A DNA stretch of 64,000 nt from Sulfuricella denitrificans skB26 (GTDB lineage: Bacteria; Pseudomonadota; Gammaproteobacteria; Burkholderiales; Sulfuricellaceae). The stretch covers positions 372,001 to 436,000 of the forward strand of contig NC_022357.1 of NCBI RefSeq assembly GCF_000297055.2, written 5' to 3'. A program made the translations under genes and the position numbers. Within the stretch, counting starts at the first letter, position 1. The number at the start of each line of letters is the position of its first letter. Below are positions 1 to 8,907 of this stretch, in pieces. The notes below the pieces were generated by a model. It saw only the letters and a list, made by a program, of their open reading frames with translations, did not search any database and was not told the DNA's origin.

Positions 1-22
1 ACCCAATATAAAAGTTGAGCTT

Positions 23-1369
23 GTGACTAACGGTCTGCGAATAGCCTGTGTAGGGATGTTGTTGGCGTCATTTGCGATCCCCGTTGGCGTTGCCGCTGAG
101 TTTGAAAGCAGCCCCGATCTGAGTGCTACTCCTCGCGTGGATGTGGATAAACCGGTGGAACTGGTTCCGCTCTCCGAGCGCGATCCCCGTATCCATCATT
201 TGATCCCTTTCCAAAAACTGGTGGATGCCACTCCCGCAGGCGGGACTCTCAAGCCCAAGCCCGGCACCTATGCCGGTCCGGTTCTGGTGGACAAGCCGAT
301 TGTGATCGATGGCGCCGGAAAGGTGACCATAGATGGCGGTGACAAGGGGACGGTGTTCGTGCTCAAAGCCAACAGCTCCACGATACGCGGCCTGCATCTT
401 ACGGGATCGGGCTCGCATCACGATACCGACGATGCCTGCATCAATGTGCGTGGCAACAACAACTATATCGAATCCTTGGTGATAGACAACTGCCTGTTTG
501 GTATCGACCTCAAGCAGTCCAGCAACAATGTCATCCGCAATAACCAGATACGTTCCAAGCCTCTGGAATTAGGTGTCAGGGGTGACGGCATCCGGCTCTG
601 GTACAGCATGAATAACCGGATTGAAGGGAACCGGGTGGTGGATTCACGCGACAACGTGGCCTGGTATTCGAATGGCAATGTTTTTTATCGGAACTATGGT
701 ACCCGCAGCCGCTATTCCATCCATTTCATGTTTGCCAACAACAATGTCGTGGACAGCAATAATTTTTACGATAACGCAGTGGGCGTGTACCTGATGTACA
801 ATGAAAATACCGTGGTACGGAACAACATCTTCTCCCACTCCAACGGCGCGACCGGCATGGCGATAGGCTTCAAGGAAGCCAGCGCGGTGCAGATCGAAAA
901 CAATGAAATTATCTACTGCGCGATTGGTATCGGCTCCGACCTGTCCCCTTTCCAGCCCGGCACCACCATCCAGGTCAAGGGCAACCGCTTCGCCTACAAC
1001 GGCATTGCAATCGCATTCAACAGTGACCGGGACGGGCATTATTTTCTTAAGAACATCTTCGAAGGTAATTTGACCGACGTTTCCGTTGGCGGTGCAGGAT
1101 CCGCAAAACGTAACGTGTGGCGCGGAAATTACTGGGATGATTATCAAGGGTTCGACCGCAACAATGACGGAGTCGGCGATACTCCCTACAAGCTTCATGC
1201 CTATGCAGACCGGATCTGGATGGAAGTGCCGCACGCGCGCTTTTTCAAGAATGCACCCCTGATGGAGGCGATCGATTTCCTTGAAAGGCTGGCACCTTTT
1301 TCTGATCCAGAACTAATTCTGCATGATGATGCTCCAATGTTTCACCTACCGAGGAAGGCACGAAAGTGA
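23..1369 (+). CDS. nosD: NosD, periplasmic copper-maturation protein for N2O reductase
   Basis: NosD is a periplasmic protein that works with the NosFY ABC transporter and NosL to assemble the copper/sulfide CuZ centre of nitrous oxide reductase. The 448-residue product begins with an export signal (hydrophobic stretch near residues 7-25, ending in VAA). It then has the repeated N-N-x-I/V pattern of a right-handed parallel beta-helix (CASH/PbH1 repeats, about residues 90-350). The start is a GTG; the frame stays open to the left edge, so a start further upstream cannot be excluded, and an internal ATG at 56 is an alternative. The stop overlaps the nosG start by four bases, and nosG, nosH, nosF, nosL and nosY follow, which makes the assignment firm. 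Confidence 0.93.
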   Translation: MTNGLRIACVGMLLASFAIPVGVAAEFESSPDLSATPRVDVDKPVELVPLSERDPRIHHLIPFQKLVDATPAGGTLKPKPGTYAGPVLVDKPIVIDGAGKVTIDGGDKGTVFVLKANSSTIRGLHLTGSGSHHDTDDACINVRGNNNYIESLVIDNCLFGIDLKQSSNNVIRNNQIRSKPLELGVRGDGIRLWYSMNNRIEGNRVVDSRDNVAWYSNGNVFYRNYGTRSRYSIHFMFANNNVVDSNNFYDNAVGVYLMYNENTVVRNNIFSHSNGATGMAIGFKEASAVQIENNEIIYCAIGIGSDLSPFQPGTTIQVKGNRFAYNGIAIAFNSDRDGHYFLKNIFEGNLTDVSVGGAGSAKRNVWRGNYWDDYQGFDRNNDGVGDTPYKLHAYADRIWMEVPHARFFKNAPLMEAIDFLERLAPFSDPELILHDDAPMFHLPRKARK

Positions 1370-2214
1370 CGACTGATAAGAAACCGGCAGTCCCTGGCAA
1401 CAGGGTGGTCAACAAGCGCAAGCTTGAGGAACGCCGTCGATTTCTGCGCTCTATCATTCTGGGCGCGGCGGTGTTGGGTATTTCCACACTGGGATACATC
1501 CCTGTGGCCAGTGCATGGCGCGTGCGCATGAGACCGCCAGGCGCACTGGAAGAGTCGGATTTCCTTTCCTCCTGCATCAAGTGTGGGCAGTGTGTTCAGG
1601 TTTGTCCGGTCCAGGCGATCAAACTCGATGACATCGACCATGGCTTTGGTGTCGGCTTACCCTATATTGACTCACGCAGCCAGGCCTGTGACTTTTCCTG
1701 CGATGCCGTGCAGTGCATTCTGGCTTGCCCTACCGGTTCGCTGGTTTACAAGAAACCCGTCTTCATGCCGACGCGCAATGGGATGAGGGTGGCAAATCCG
1801 CCCATCCTGCTCGCCAAGGAAAAAGATCCGGAGCCGACTCTGAACATCAGGGAGCGTACCGGATTGGCGCGCCTGGCGCGCCCGGATGCCTGTCTCGCCG
1901 TTCAGGGCAAGGGATTCAAGGGTCAGGCGCGCGGTGCCGATTTCAAAGGTCGCATGCGTTTTATCGAAGTGGACCGCTGGAAGCCGATCCCTCTTCGGGA
2001 TCATCCCTTTGACTTGCAGTTGTGCGATTTGTGCGTACGCACCTGCCCGATCAAGGGGGCGATTTCGCTGCAGCCGGTGGTGGACAAGGATGGCAACACG
2101 CGCATGACGCCGACGGTGCATGAGCCGTGCCTGGGTTGCGGCGTGTGTGAAATGATTTGTCCGGTGGAATCTGCGGCAATCGTGGTGGATGCGCGCAAAG
2201 GATGGGGTGCGTGA
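1366..2214 (+). CDS. nosG: NosG, periplasmic iron-sulfur protein (NapG-like)
   Basis: This 282-residue ferredoxin-type protein is thought to act with membrane NosH as a quinol dehydrogenase feeding N2O reductase. A twin-arginine motif (RRRFLR, about residues 23-28) precedes a hydrophobic segment, so it is probably exported folded by Tat. Four cysteine clusters follow: CIKCGQCVQVCP, the C-x3-C-x4-C-x3-CP group near residue 110, CDLCVRTCP, and CLGCGVCEMICP, enough for about four [4Fe-4S] clusters as in NapG. The GTG start overlaps the nosD stop. NosG/NosH in place of NosR is characteristic of clade II nos clusters; NapG itself is encoded separately at 11453-12319, so this copy belongs to nos. 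Confidence 0.9.
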   Translation: MTTDKKPAVPGNRVVNKRKLEERRRFLRSIILGAAVLGISTLGYIPVASAWRVRMRPPGALEESDFLSSCIKCGQCVQVCPVQAIKLDDIDHGFGVGLPYIDSRSQACDFSCDAVQCILACPTGSLVYKKPVFMPTRNGMRVANPPILLAKEKDPEPTLNIRERTGLARLARPDACLAVQGKGFKGQARGADFKGRMRFIEVDRWKPIPLRDHPFDLQLCDLCVRTCPIKGAISLQPVVDKDGNTRMTPTVHEPCLGCGVCEMICPVESAAIVVDARKGWGA

Positions 2215-3185
2215 TGGCGAATAAATATTGGGAATCGGTGCGGGTGATGCTGGGAGGGGCTCCAAGGAAGAGTCAACCTGGCGAATATACCGAAGAAGCG
2301 AAGACCATCCATTTCTACAAGAAAAGCGAGAAACTGGATTTTGATGCGCTCAGGATCGAAGCCCACGAGCATCAGAAGAAAGGCGTCTGGCTCAGGCGGC
2401 GCTGGATCACGTTGCTGGTGATCAACTTGCTGTTCACTGTGTCATTCTGGTTGGATATTCAGATCCTGGAAGGCGCACTCACCGCCTCGCGCTTTCTGGG
2501 CTTCCACCTGATCGATCTGAACTCCGCGCTGCAGGTGATGCTGGCGCACAAGCACATCATTGTTAACCTGTTCATCGGTACCGGTACAGTTTTCGTTCTG
2601 TGGTTGCTGGTGGGCGGGCGTACTTTCTGCTCCTGGGCCTGCCCCTACCATTTCCTGGCGGAAAATGCCGAGCGGCTGCACGTGTACCTGGTGCAAAAAA
2701 AGAAAATTTCCGACCATACCTTTCACCGCGGTGTGCGCACGGTGTTCTGGGTGTTGTTTGCCCTGATGGCGATTATTACCGGTTATACCGTGTTCGAAAC
2801 CATTTCACCCGTCGGCATCCTCAGCCGCGCGCTGATCTATGGTCCCGGATTAGCGCTGGGATGGGTGGTGCTGTTGCTGCTGTTTGAGGTATTCTACTCG
2901 CGCCGTGCCTGGTGCCGATATGTCTGCCCGATCGGACTGACTTACGGCATGGTCGGCGTGTTTTCGCCCTTGCACGTGACCTACAAGCTGGCCAACTGCC
3001 ATCATGAAGGCGAATGCAAAAAAGTTTGCGAGGTGCCTCATGTGCTGGACTGCGTCATCAAGGGTCGTGCGCCGACTGCCCAGTTGGATATCGGTGCGGA
3101 CTGCACCCGTTGCGGCATGTGTATCGATGTCTGCCCAAGCGGTGCCTTAACATTCGAGATCAAGGGCCTGAGAAGGATAATGTAG
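2214..3185 (+). CDS. nosH: NosH, membrane polyferredoxin (NapH-like quinol dehydrogenase)
   Basis: This 323-residue inner-membrane protein probably oxidises quinol and passes electrons to NosG. After a hydrophilic N-terminus of about 60 residues come several transmembrane segments, with two C-x3-CP motifs (CSWACP and CRYVCP) near membrane boundaries. A C-terminal ferredoxin domain contains CTRCGMCIDVCP; the preceding group with CHHEGECKKVC departs from the usual ferredoxin spacing. The frame is open from 2157, but ATG 2214 overlaps the nosG stop (TGATG) and is the best start. No nosC cytochrome gene lies between nosG and nosH, unlike the epsilonproteobacterial arrangement. Confidence 0.88.
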   Translation: MANKYWESVRVMLGGAPRKSQPGEYTEEAKTIHFYKKSEKLDFDALRIEAHEHQKKGVWLRRRWITLLVINLLFTVSFWLDIQILEGALTASRFLGFHLIDLNSALQVMLAHKHIIVNLFIGTGTVFVLWLLVGGRTFCSWACPYHFLAENAERLHVYLVQKKKISDHTFHRGVRTVFWVLFALMAIITGYTVFETISPVGILSRALIYGPGLALGWVVLLLLFEVFYSRRAWCRYVCPIGLTYGMVGVFSPLHVTYKLANCHHEGECKKVCEVPHVLDCVIKGRAPTAQLDIGADCTRCGMCIDVCPSGALTFEIKGLRRIM

Positions 3186-3218
3186 GAACCTGGTAACGAA
3201 AAACCGATAATATTAAAA

Positions 3219-4088
3219 ATGATCAATTTCAATCACGTTTCAAAAACATTCAAGCGCAATCAGGTTCTCGATAATATCGATCTGAAAATCGAGCTCGGTG
3301 AGCGGATTGCGCTGGTTGGCTCCAACGGCGCCGGGAAAACCACCCTTATTCGCTGTCTGCTTGGTGAGTACGTCTACGATGGCGAGGTCACGGTGAATGG
3401 GCTGGTGCCACGACGCGAGCGCACCAAGGTGCTGCAAAAGATCGGCTTCGTGCCGCAGTTGCCACCCCCGCTGAAAATGCCCGTCGGCCAGCTGGTCGGT
3501 TTTGCCGCTTCACTGTGCAACAGTGAACGGCAGCGTATGGAAGCTGTTGCCCAACGTCTCGGCCTTGATCTCGGCAAGATAGCCCACTTGCCCTTCGTCA
3601 AGCTGTCCGGCGGTATGAAGCAGAAACTTCTGATCGCCATCGCCATGGGTCGCGACACCAATATCCTGGTGATGGATGAACCGGCTGCCAACCTCGATCC
3701 CGATGCGCGGCATATTTTTTTCGAATTGCTGGCGGAGCGGCTGAAAAACACGACCATGCTGATTTCGAGCCATCGCCTCGACGAAGTTGCCCCCTTGGTC
3801 AACCGCGTACTGGAAATGGACCGCGGCAAGGTGGTGCTGGACGACCGCGTGGCGGACGATGCCTCGCTTTCCGGCAAACTGGCCTGCCGTCTGACGTTGC
3901 GCCGTCCCGAGGAAGCCATTGCCAAGGCGTTGATGGGTTGGGGTTTTCGCGATACCGGCAACGGCACAGAGTGGGAAGGCATGATTGCCGGTCCGGATCG
4001 GTTGCGCTTCCTCGGCGTGCTGTCGCGCTATGTCGGGCTGCTGACCAAGATTTCCCTGGATGAAATCGAGCGGGGCGCAGGACAATGA
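3219..4088 (+). CDS. nosF: NosF, ABC transporter ATPase for NosZ maturation
   Basis: Cytoplasmic ATPase partner of the NosY permease; together with NosD it moves a sulfur species or energises CuZ assembly. The 289-residue protein has a Walker A (GSNGAGKTT, about residue 35), an ABC signature (LSGGMKQK), a Walker B (ILVMDEPA) and an H-loop (SSHRLDE). The last 70 residues form the C-terminal extension seen in NosF. Its stop overlaps the nosL start by four bases, so the genes are translationally coupled. Confidence 0.93.
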   Translation: MINFNHVSKTFKRNQVLDNIDLKIELGERIALVGSNGAGKTTLIRCLLGEYVYDGEVTVNGLVPRRERTKVLQKIGFVPQLPPPLKMPVGQLVGFAASLCNSERQRMEAVAQRLGLDLGKIAHLPFVKLSGGMKQKLLIAIAMGRDTNILVMDEPAANLDPDARHIFFELLAERLKNTTMLISSHRLDEVAPLVNRVLEMDRGKVVLDDRVADDASLSGKLACRLTLRRPEEAIAKALMGWGFRDTGNGTEWEGMIAGPDRLRFLGVLSRYVGLLTKISLDEIERGAGQ

Positions 4089-4519
4089 TGCGCTTGTTGG
4101 CAAAAATAATCCTGCTGGGCGCGATAGCCCTGTTTCTGGCTGCCTGCTCGCGAGAGCCAGAAACCGGCCCGGTCGAGATCAAGTGGGACCGCGATACCTG
4201 CAAACGCTGCAGCATGGCGGTCAGCGATCGCAATTACGCCGTTCAGGTGCGTGGTGGGCCAAAACACCAGGCGTTCAAGTTCGACGACATCGGCTGTGCT
4301 GTCTACTGGCTCAAGGATCAGCCCTGGGTCAACGACCCGGCTATGGAAATCTGGGTTACCGATTACCGCAGCGGCAAGTGGCTGGATGCCCGCACCGCCC
4401 ATTATGTTACCGGCAAAACCACGCCGATGGCTTATGGTTTCGGCGCCTCCGGTGAGGCATTGCCGGGTAGTATCGGTTTTGAGGAGGTCAGGAAACAGTT
4501 GCTGGCCAAAGACAAATAA
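4085..4519 (+). CDS. nosL: NosL, outer-membrane copper chaperone lipoprotein
   Basis: NosL binds Cu(I) and delivers it to apo-NosZ. The 144-residue precursor has a lipoprotein signal with lipobox LAAC at about residues 18-21. The mature part contains the conserved C-x2-C-x-M segment (CKRCSMAV) expected to take part in Cu(I) binding. There are two adjacent ATG codons at 4085 and 4088. It lies between nosF and nosY, an order seen in several betaproteobacterial nos clusters. Confidence 0.92.
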   Translation: MMRLLAKIILLGAIALFLAACSREPETGPVEIKWDRDTCKRCSMAVSDRNYAVQVRGGPKHQAFKFDDIGCAVYWLKDQPWVNDPAMEIWVTDYRSGKWLDARTAHYVTGKTTPMAYGFGASGEALPGSIGFEEVRKQLLAKDK

Positions 4520-4544
4520 ATAACGACAAATTCAAAGACCGAAT

Positions 4545-5372
4545 ATGAAGCATCTCTGGCTTACCGCTAAACTTGATATCGTGGAATCTCTGCGCGCGCG
4601 CTGGTTCATGATTTACTCCCTGGTATTCGGCGGCATCGTCGCGTTGCTGTTCGCCTTCGGCCTGACCGAGTCGCGCGTGCTCGGTTTTATCGGGCTGTCC
4701 CGGTTGCTGGTCACCTATATCCAGCTGTCCATGGCGATCCTGCCGATTTTTGTGCTGATCACTACCGTGCGTTCGGTGGCCGGTGACCGCGAAGCGGGCG
4801 TGTTCGAATACCTGCTGTCCCTGCCGGTTTCGCTTTCTGCCTGGTTCTGGGGCAAGATAATCGGCCGTTATCTGGTGGTGTTTCTGCCAGTATTCGCGGC
4901 AATGGCGGCGGCTGCCGGCTGGGCCATGATCAAGGAAGTCGAGGTGCCGTGGGAGATGTTCCTGTACTACACCGGTTTGCTGGCCTCCATATCCTGGTGT
5001 TTTCTCGGCATTGGCATGCTGATCTCCACGCTGGCGCGCTCGATCGACGTCGCCCAGGGTGCGGCTTTCCTGGTTTGGCTGACCATGCTGCTGTTCCTGG
5101 ATTTGATCCTCCTCGGCATCATGATCCAGGGTCATGTCTCGGCCGAAGTGGTCGTCGCCGCAGCTTTGGCCAACCCGCTACAGGTGTTCCGGACTGCCGC
5201 GCTGATGCTGTTCGATCCGCAACTGGTGGTGATCGGTCCGGCGGCCTATGTCATTTTCGATTACTTTGGTGGTCCGCTGTTCAAGATTTATGCCCTGATC
5301 TACCCGGTGGTGCTGGGCACGCTGGCGGCTACCGGTGGTTTCCTTCTGTTCCGCCGCGGCGATTTGCCCTGA
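4545..5372 (+). CDS. nosY: NosY, ABC-2 type permease for NosZ maturation
   Basis: Integral membrane partner of NosF. The 275-residue sequence shows about six hydrophobic segments and a conserved cytoplasmic loop (RSVAGDREAGVFEYLLSLPVS) typical of NosY and other ABC-2 permeases that contact the ATPase. The product ends with a membrane segment and a short RRGDLP tail. It is the last gene of the nos operon; a repeat-like element (5381-5486) follows before the menaquinone genes. Confidence 0.92.
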   Translation: MKHLWLTAKLDIVESLRARWFMIYSLVFGGIVALLFAFGLTESRVLGFIGLSRLLVTYIQLSMAILPIFVLITTVRSVAGDREAGVFEYLLSLPVSLSAWFWGKIIGRYLVVFLPVFAAMAAAAGWAMIKEVEVPWEMFLYYTGLLASISWCFLGIGMLISTLARSIDVAQGAAFLVWLTMLLFLDLILLGIMIQGHVSAEVVVAAALANPLQVFRTAALMLFDPQLVVIGPAAYVIFDYFGGPLFKIYALIYPVVLGTLAATGGFLLFRRGDLP

Positions 5373-5380
5373 TTGGCTTT

Positions 5381-5486
5381 ATTAATCACAGAGGTGCAGA
5401 AAAACAGAGGATAGACAGAGATTATTCCGGTTTTCTCCATGCCTCTGTGTCGCTTGGAGGCGCCCACTTTTAGCTCTGTGGTGAAT
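5381..5486. repeat. Imperfect inverted-repeat element, copy 1
   Basis: The nosY-menG gap is filled by an element bounded by attaatcacagag (5381-5393) and ctctgtggtgaat (5474-5486), which pair at 11 of 13 positions. Inside are more cagagg/cctctg words and a 21-base module (5451-5472, read on the minus strand) that matches 62380-62400 at 19 of 21 positions. The right arm reaches the menG start codon, and no obvious Shine-Dalgarno sequence remains there. It resembles dispersed palindromic repeats rather than an insertion sequence with a transposase. Confidence 0.55.
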
Positions 5487-6210
5487 GATGCCTGACCTTT
5501 CCCATACTTTCGGTTACCAGGACGTAGACCAGGACGAGCGGCGGCGGCGCATCCGCAGAGTGTTCGCCAGCGTCGCACGCCGCTACGACCTGATGAACGA
5601 TGCCATGAGTTTCGGCATCCATCGCCTGTGGAAGCGTTCCCTGGCACGTGCCGCCCATCCTTTGTCGGGGCAGGTTATCGTCGACCTCGCAGGCGGCACC
5701 GGGGATGTGGCCAGACTGATGGCCAATGGCAACCGCCAGGTGATGGTATGCGATCCGAGTCTGGCGATGATGGGCGTGGGGCGCGAGCGTGGCATCCCCC
5801 ATGTTACCTGGCTCGCCGGCAGCGGTGAGGGCATTCCACTCGCCTCCTCTTCGGTGGACACCATCACCATCGCTTTCGGTATTCGTAACGTTACCAGTCT
5901 GACACATGCGTTAAAAGAAGCGTTGCGCGTCCTCAAGCCGGGTGGCCGTTTCCTCTGCCTGGAGTTTTCCCGTCCCTGGGCACCGATCAGACCCTTCTAC
6001 GATCTATTTTCGTTTGCCGTGATCCCGCGCCTTGGCGCCTGGATCGCGCGCGAACCTGAAGCCTATACCTATCTGGTTGAGTCCATCCGCCGTTTCCCTG
6101 ATCAGAATGAATTTAAGCGCACCATGGAGCTGGCTGGATTTGCTGACGTGAGCTATCGCAACCTGAGCTTCGGCATTGCCTGTTTGCATAGCGCGACGAA
6201 AGAAGAATAA
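5485..6210 (+). CDS. UbiE/MenG-family quinone C-methyltransferase
   Basis: SAM-dependent methyltransferase of 241 residues. The family C-methylates demethylmenaquinone to menaquinone (MenG) and, in many proteobacteria, the ubiquinone intermediate (UbiE). Visible features are the N-terminal RVFASVARRYDLMNDAMSFG block, the SAM-binding loop VDLAGGTGDVA (about residue 68), and the GIRNVTS and LKPGGRFLCLEFS blocks of the UbiE/COQ5 family. Start is ATG 5485 or 5488. Because menE, menF and menD follow directly, a menaquinone-specific role is likely and a separate ubiE may exist elsewhere. The sequence alone does not settle menG versus a bifunctional ubiE. Confidence 0.85.
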   Translation: MMPDLSHTFGYQDVDQDERRRRIRRVFASVARRYDLMNDAMSFGIHRLWKRSLARAAHPLSGQVIVDLAGGTGDVARLMANGNRQVMVCDPSLAMMGVGRERGIPHVTWLAGSGEGIPLASSSVDTITIAFGIRNVTSLTHALKEALRVLKPGGRFLCLEFSRPWAPIRPFYDLFSFAVIPRLGAWIAREPEAYTYLVESIRRFPDQNEFKRTMELAGFADVSYRNLSFGIACLHSATKEE

Positions 6211-6216
6211 ACCGCC

Positions 6217-7542
6217 TTGAATCTGCTTGCTTCCTGGGTCAATCGAGTGGCAGCCACCCGCACTGATACGGCAGCGCTGATCCTGCCCAATGAAACTCTG
6301 AGCTACAGCCAATTGCTCGATCGTGCACATGCTCTGGCACAACAGCTTGAGTGCACGCGAAAAACTGTGCTGGCATTTCAAACTGCATCAATGACCGAGG
6401 TGGCACTGTCCGCTCATGCCGCATCCCAGCTTGGACGAGCCATTTTCCCGCTTAACCCTGCATTTTCTCCACAGCGGCGCGATGCGTTGCTGCAAGTGGC
6501 TAGCGGGCCGGTGGCGGATGGGGTCGAATTGTTTATCGCGACCAGCGGGACCCAGGGCGAGCCGAAAGCTGTGATGCTGGGCGGTGCGAATTTGCAGGCC
6601 GGGGTGGTGGCCTCGCGCATCCGCCTGCCGCTGCAAGCGGGAGATGTCTGGCTGGCCTGTCTGCCGCTCTACCACATCGGCGGCATGGCGATCCTCTACC
6701 GTTGCGCCGAGGCAGGCGCGGCGGTGATGGTACATGAGGGCTTCGACCCGCAGCGGGTCTGGGATGACCTCGAAAAATACTGTGTCACCCATATTTCGCT
6801 GGTGCCGGCGATGCTTGCCCGCCTGCTGGATGAAGGCCGAGATTCGCCGCCGCCTGCGCTCAAGGTTGCGCTGATCGGCGGCGGCCCGCTGTCCGCAGCG
6901 CTGGCGCTACGTGCTCGTGATGCTGGCTGGCCGGTATGCGCCAGCTACGGCATGTCCGAGACTGGTTCCCAGGTGGCGACCCTCTGCGACATGCTGCAAG
7001 GCTGGGTACCCGGTCAGGTTGGATCCCCTTTGCCGGGGTTCGAAGTGGATGTGGTGGGTGAGGATGGGCAGCCCACTTCCGGCATCGGCCGCATCCGTAT
7101 CCGTGGAGCTGCGGTCATGGTGGGGTATGCAAATCCGCAGAGAAAAATGGGGTTGGGGCTCGATCAGGGCTGGTTCACCAGCGGTGATCTGGGTAGCCTC
7201 GACGCGCAGGGCAATCTGACCGTGCTGGGCCGTCATGACGATATGCTGGTGAGCGGTGGAACCAACATTCATCCGCAGCAAGTGGAGGAGGTGCTGAAGC
7301 GCTGCCAAGGTGTCGCGGATGCCGCGTTGACCTCGGTGGTGGATGAGGTCTGGGGTGACCTTCTGGTGGCGGTTGTGGTCGCCGAAGTGGACAACGAAGC
7401 ACTGGGAAGATGGTGCCGCGATGAGTTGACCGGGGCAATGCGTCCGCGATGTTTCATTCGCCTCTCTGCGCTGCCCCGCAATGCGCTTGGCAAGCTGGAC
7501 CGGCAGGCGCTGCGCGATTTGGCCAGACGAAAGTTGGAGTAG
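6217..7542 (+). CDS. menE: MenE, o-succinylbenzoate-CoA ligase
   Basis: Adenylate-forming enzyme that activates o-succinylbenzoate to its CoA thioester in menaquinone synthesis. The 441-residue protein has the P-loop-like ATSGTQGEPKAV (about residue 110), the A5-type block YGMSETG, the GDLG motif (TSGDLGSL), the hinge GRHDDMLVSGG and a C-terminal catalytic lysine region (PRNALGKLDR). The start is a TTG six bases after the menG stop; this start keeps the conserved N-terminal block, whereas the first ATG would remove nearly 60 residues. The next gene, menF, is 12 bases away. Confidence 0.88.
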   Translation: MNLLASWVNRVAATRTDTAALILPNETLSYSQLLDRAHALAQQLECTRKTVLAFQTASMTEVALSAHAASQLGRAIFPLNPAFSPQRRDALLQVASGPVADGVELFIATSGTQGEPKAVMLGGANLQAGVVASRIRLPLQAGDVWLACLPLYHIGGMAILYRCAEAGAAVMVHEGFDPQRVWDDLEKYCVTHISLVPAMLARLLDEGRDSPPPALKVALIGGGPLSAALALRARDAGWPVCASYGMSETGSQVATLCDMLQGWVPGQVGSPLPGFEVDVVGEDGQPTSGIGRIRIRGAAVMVGYANPQRKMGLGLDQGWFTSGDLGSLDAQGNLTVLGRHDDMLVSGGTNIHPQQVEEVLKRCQGVADAALTSVVDEVWGDLLVAVVVAEVDNEALGRWCRDELTGAMRPRCFIRLSALPRNALGKLDRQALRDLARRKLE

Positions 7543-7554
7543 AATTAAAATACC

Positions 7555-8907
7555 ATGACACAACCGGCACACCGCACTCCTTCCTTGCTGCAAGCCCTGG
7601 AAATGCGCCTCGGCAACTTGCTGCGCCAGCATGGCGGGGGCAGCGGACTGCTGAGTCTGACACTGGGTATGCCGGAGCTGGACTTCGACCGATTGCCCGA
7701 AGGCTTGCGCGATTGCAGTTACTGGGCACGGCCTGCGGCTGGTCGTTTCCTGCTCGGACTGGGTGTGGCGGCTAGCGTCGAGGCACAAGGCGAGGGCCGC
7801 TTTCGCGCCCTGGATGCGGCCTTTGCCGAATACCGCCGCCTGTGGCTGGCAGTGGATGAGGATGGGCTTGGATTCCAGCCTGTCGCTCTCGCCGGCTTTG
7901 CATTTGGCCAGGAAGGTGCAGGAGATATACCCAATTCACGGCTGACGATCCCGACTCTGCTGGTGCAGCGGCGGGAAGAAATCTGCGCCATGACTTTCAC
8001 CTGCGACCGAGGTAGTTCGCTGGACACGGTACTGGCTGGCTGGATGGGGCTGGCTGGCGAGGTGGTGGCGGCTCTGCATCGAGAGACTTCACCCCCAGCT
8101 AACGTTTTGCTGCAGCGGATTTCCAGCCAGCCCGACGACGATATCTGGCTGGAACAGGTGGTACGCGCAGTGAAGGATATCTGTGCCGGCGAACTCGACA
8201 AGGTGGTGCTGGCGCGCAGCATTCGCGTCCGTTCAACTCAGCCGTTTGTTCCCGCCGCGCTGATGGCAACGCTGGCGATGCGCTATCCCGGCTGCGTTCA
8301 TTTCACGCATTTTTTCCCAAGCGGCGGCGTGTTGCTCGGAGCCACGCCGGAGTCGCTGGTGTCGCTGGCTAATGGGCAAGTGGTGAGCGATGCCTTGGCG
8401 GGAACCGACTGGCAGTCCGGGCGGCTGGACGATGAAAAGAGCCTGCACGAGCACCGACTGGTGGTGAACGCAATTGTCCGCGCCCTTGAGCCGGTATGCG
8501 GATTCCTGCAAATCCCTGCCCGCCCGAAAGTATTTGAGCTGCAGGAATTGCGTCATTTGCGTAGCGTGATCAAGGGCACGGTCGACCCGGGCGTGAGCTT
8601 GTTGAATCTGGTCGAGCGGCTGCATCCGACCCCTGCGATAGGCGGCGCTCCCGTCCGGCGCGCGTTGGACTGGCTAGCGCGCCATGGCGAAATGCGGAGC
8701 GGCTGGTACAGCGGCGCTACCGGCTGGATAGGATACGATGGTGACGGCGAGTTCGCAGTGGCGCTACGCTGTGCCTGGCTGGATGGCAACGAGGCCGAAC
8801 TGTATGCCGGCGCGGGTATCGTCGCCGGTTCTGATCCCCGTAATGAACTGGAAGAGACCGAGGCCAAGCTCAATGCCATGCTGCGTGTGCTGGGAGGGCA
8901 GGCGTGA
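7555..8907 (+). CDS. menF: MenF, isochorismate synthase
   Basis: Chorismate-binding enzyme that converts chorismate to isochorismate, the first committed step of the classical menaquinone pathway. The 450-residue protein carries the conserved core: ELDKVVLARS, the ATPESLVSL block, GTDWQSGRLDDEKSLHEHRLVV, the HPTPAIGG motif and the C-terminal GWYSGATGWIGYDGDGEFAVALR. The menE neighbour upstream and a four-base overlap with menD downstream argue for MenF rather than a siderophore or salicylate enzyme. Confidence 0.88.
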   Translation: MTQPAHRTPSLLQALEMRLGNLLRQHGGGSGLLSLTLGMPELDFDRLPEGLRDCSYWARPAAGRFLLGLGVAASVEAQGEGRFRALDAAFAEYRRLWLAVDEDGLGFQPVALAGFAFGQEGAGDIPNSRLTIPTLLVQRREEICAMTFTCDRGSSLDTVLAGWMGLAGEVVAALHRETSPPANVLLQRISSQPDDDIWLEQVVRAVKDICAGELDKVVLARSIRVRSTQPFVPAALMATLAMRYPGCVHFTHFFPSGGVLLGATPESLVSLANGQVVSDALAGTDWQSGRLDDEKSLHEHRLVVNAIVRALEPVCGFLQIPARPKVFELQELRHLRSVIKGTVDPGVSLLNLVERLHPTPAIGGAPVRRALDWLARHGEMRSGWYSGATGWIGYDGDGEFAVALRCAWLDGNEAELYAGAGIVAGSDPRNELEETEAKLNAMLRVLGGQA

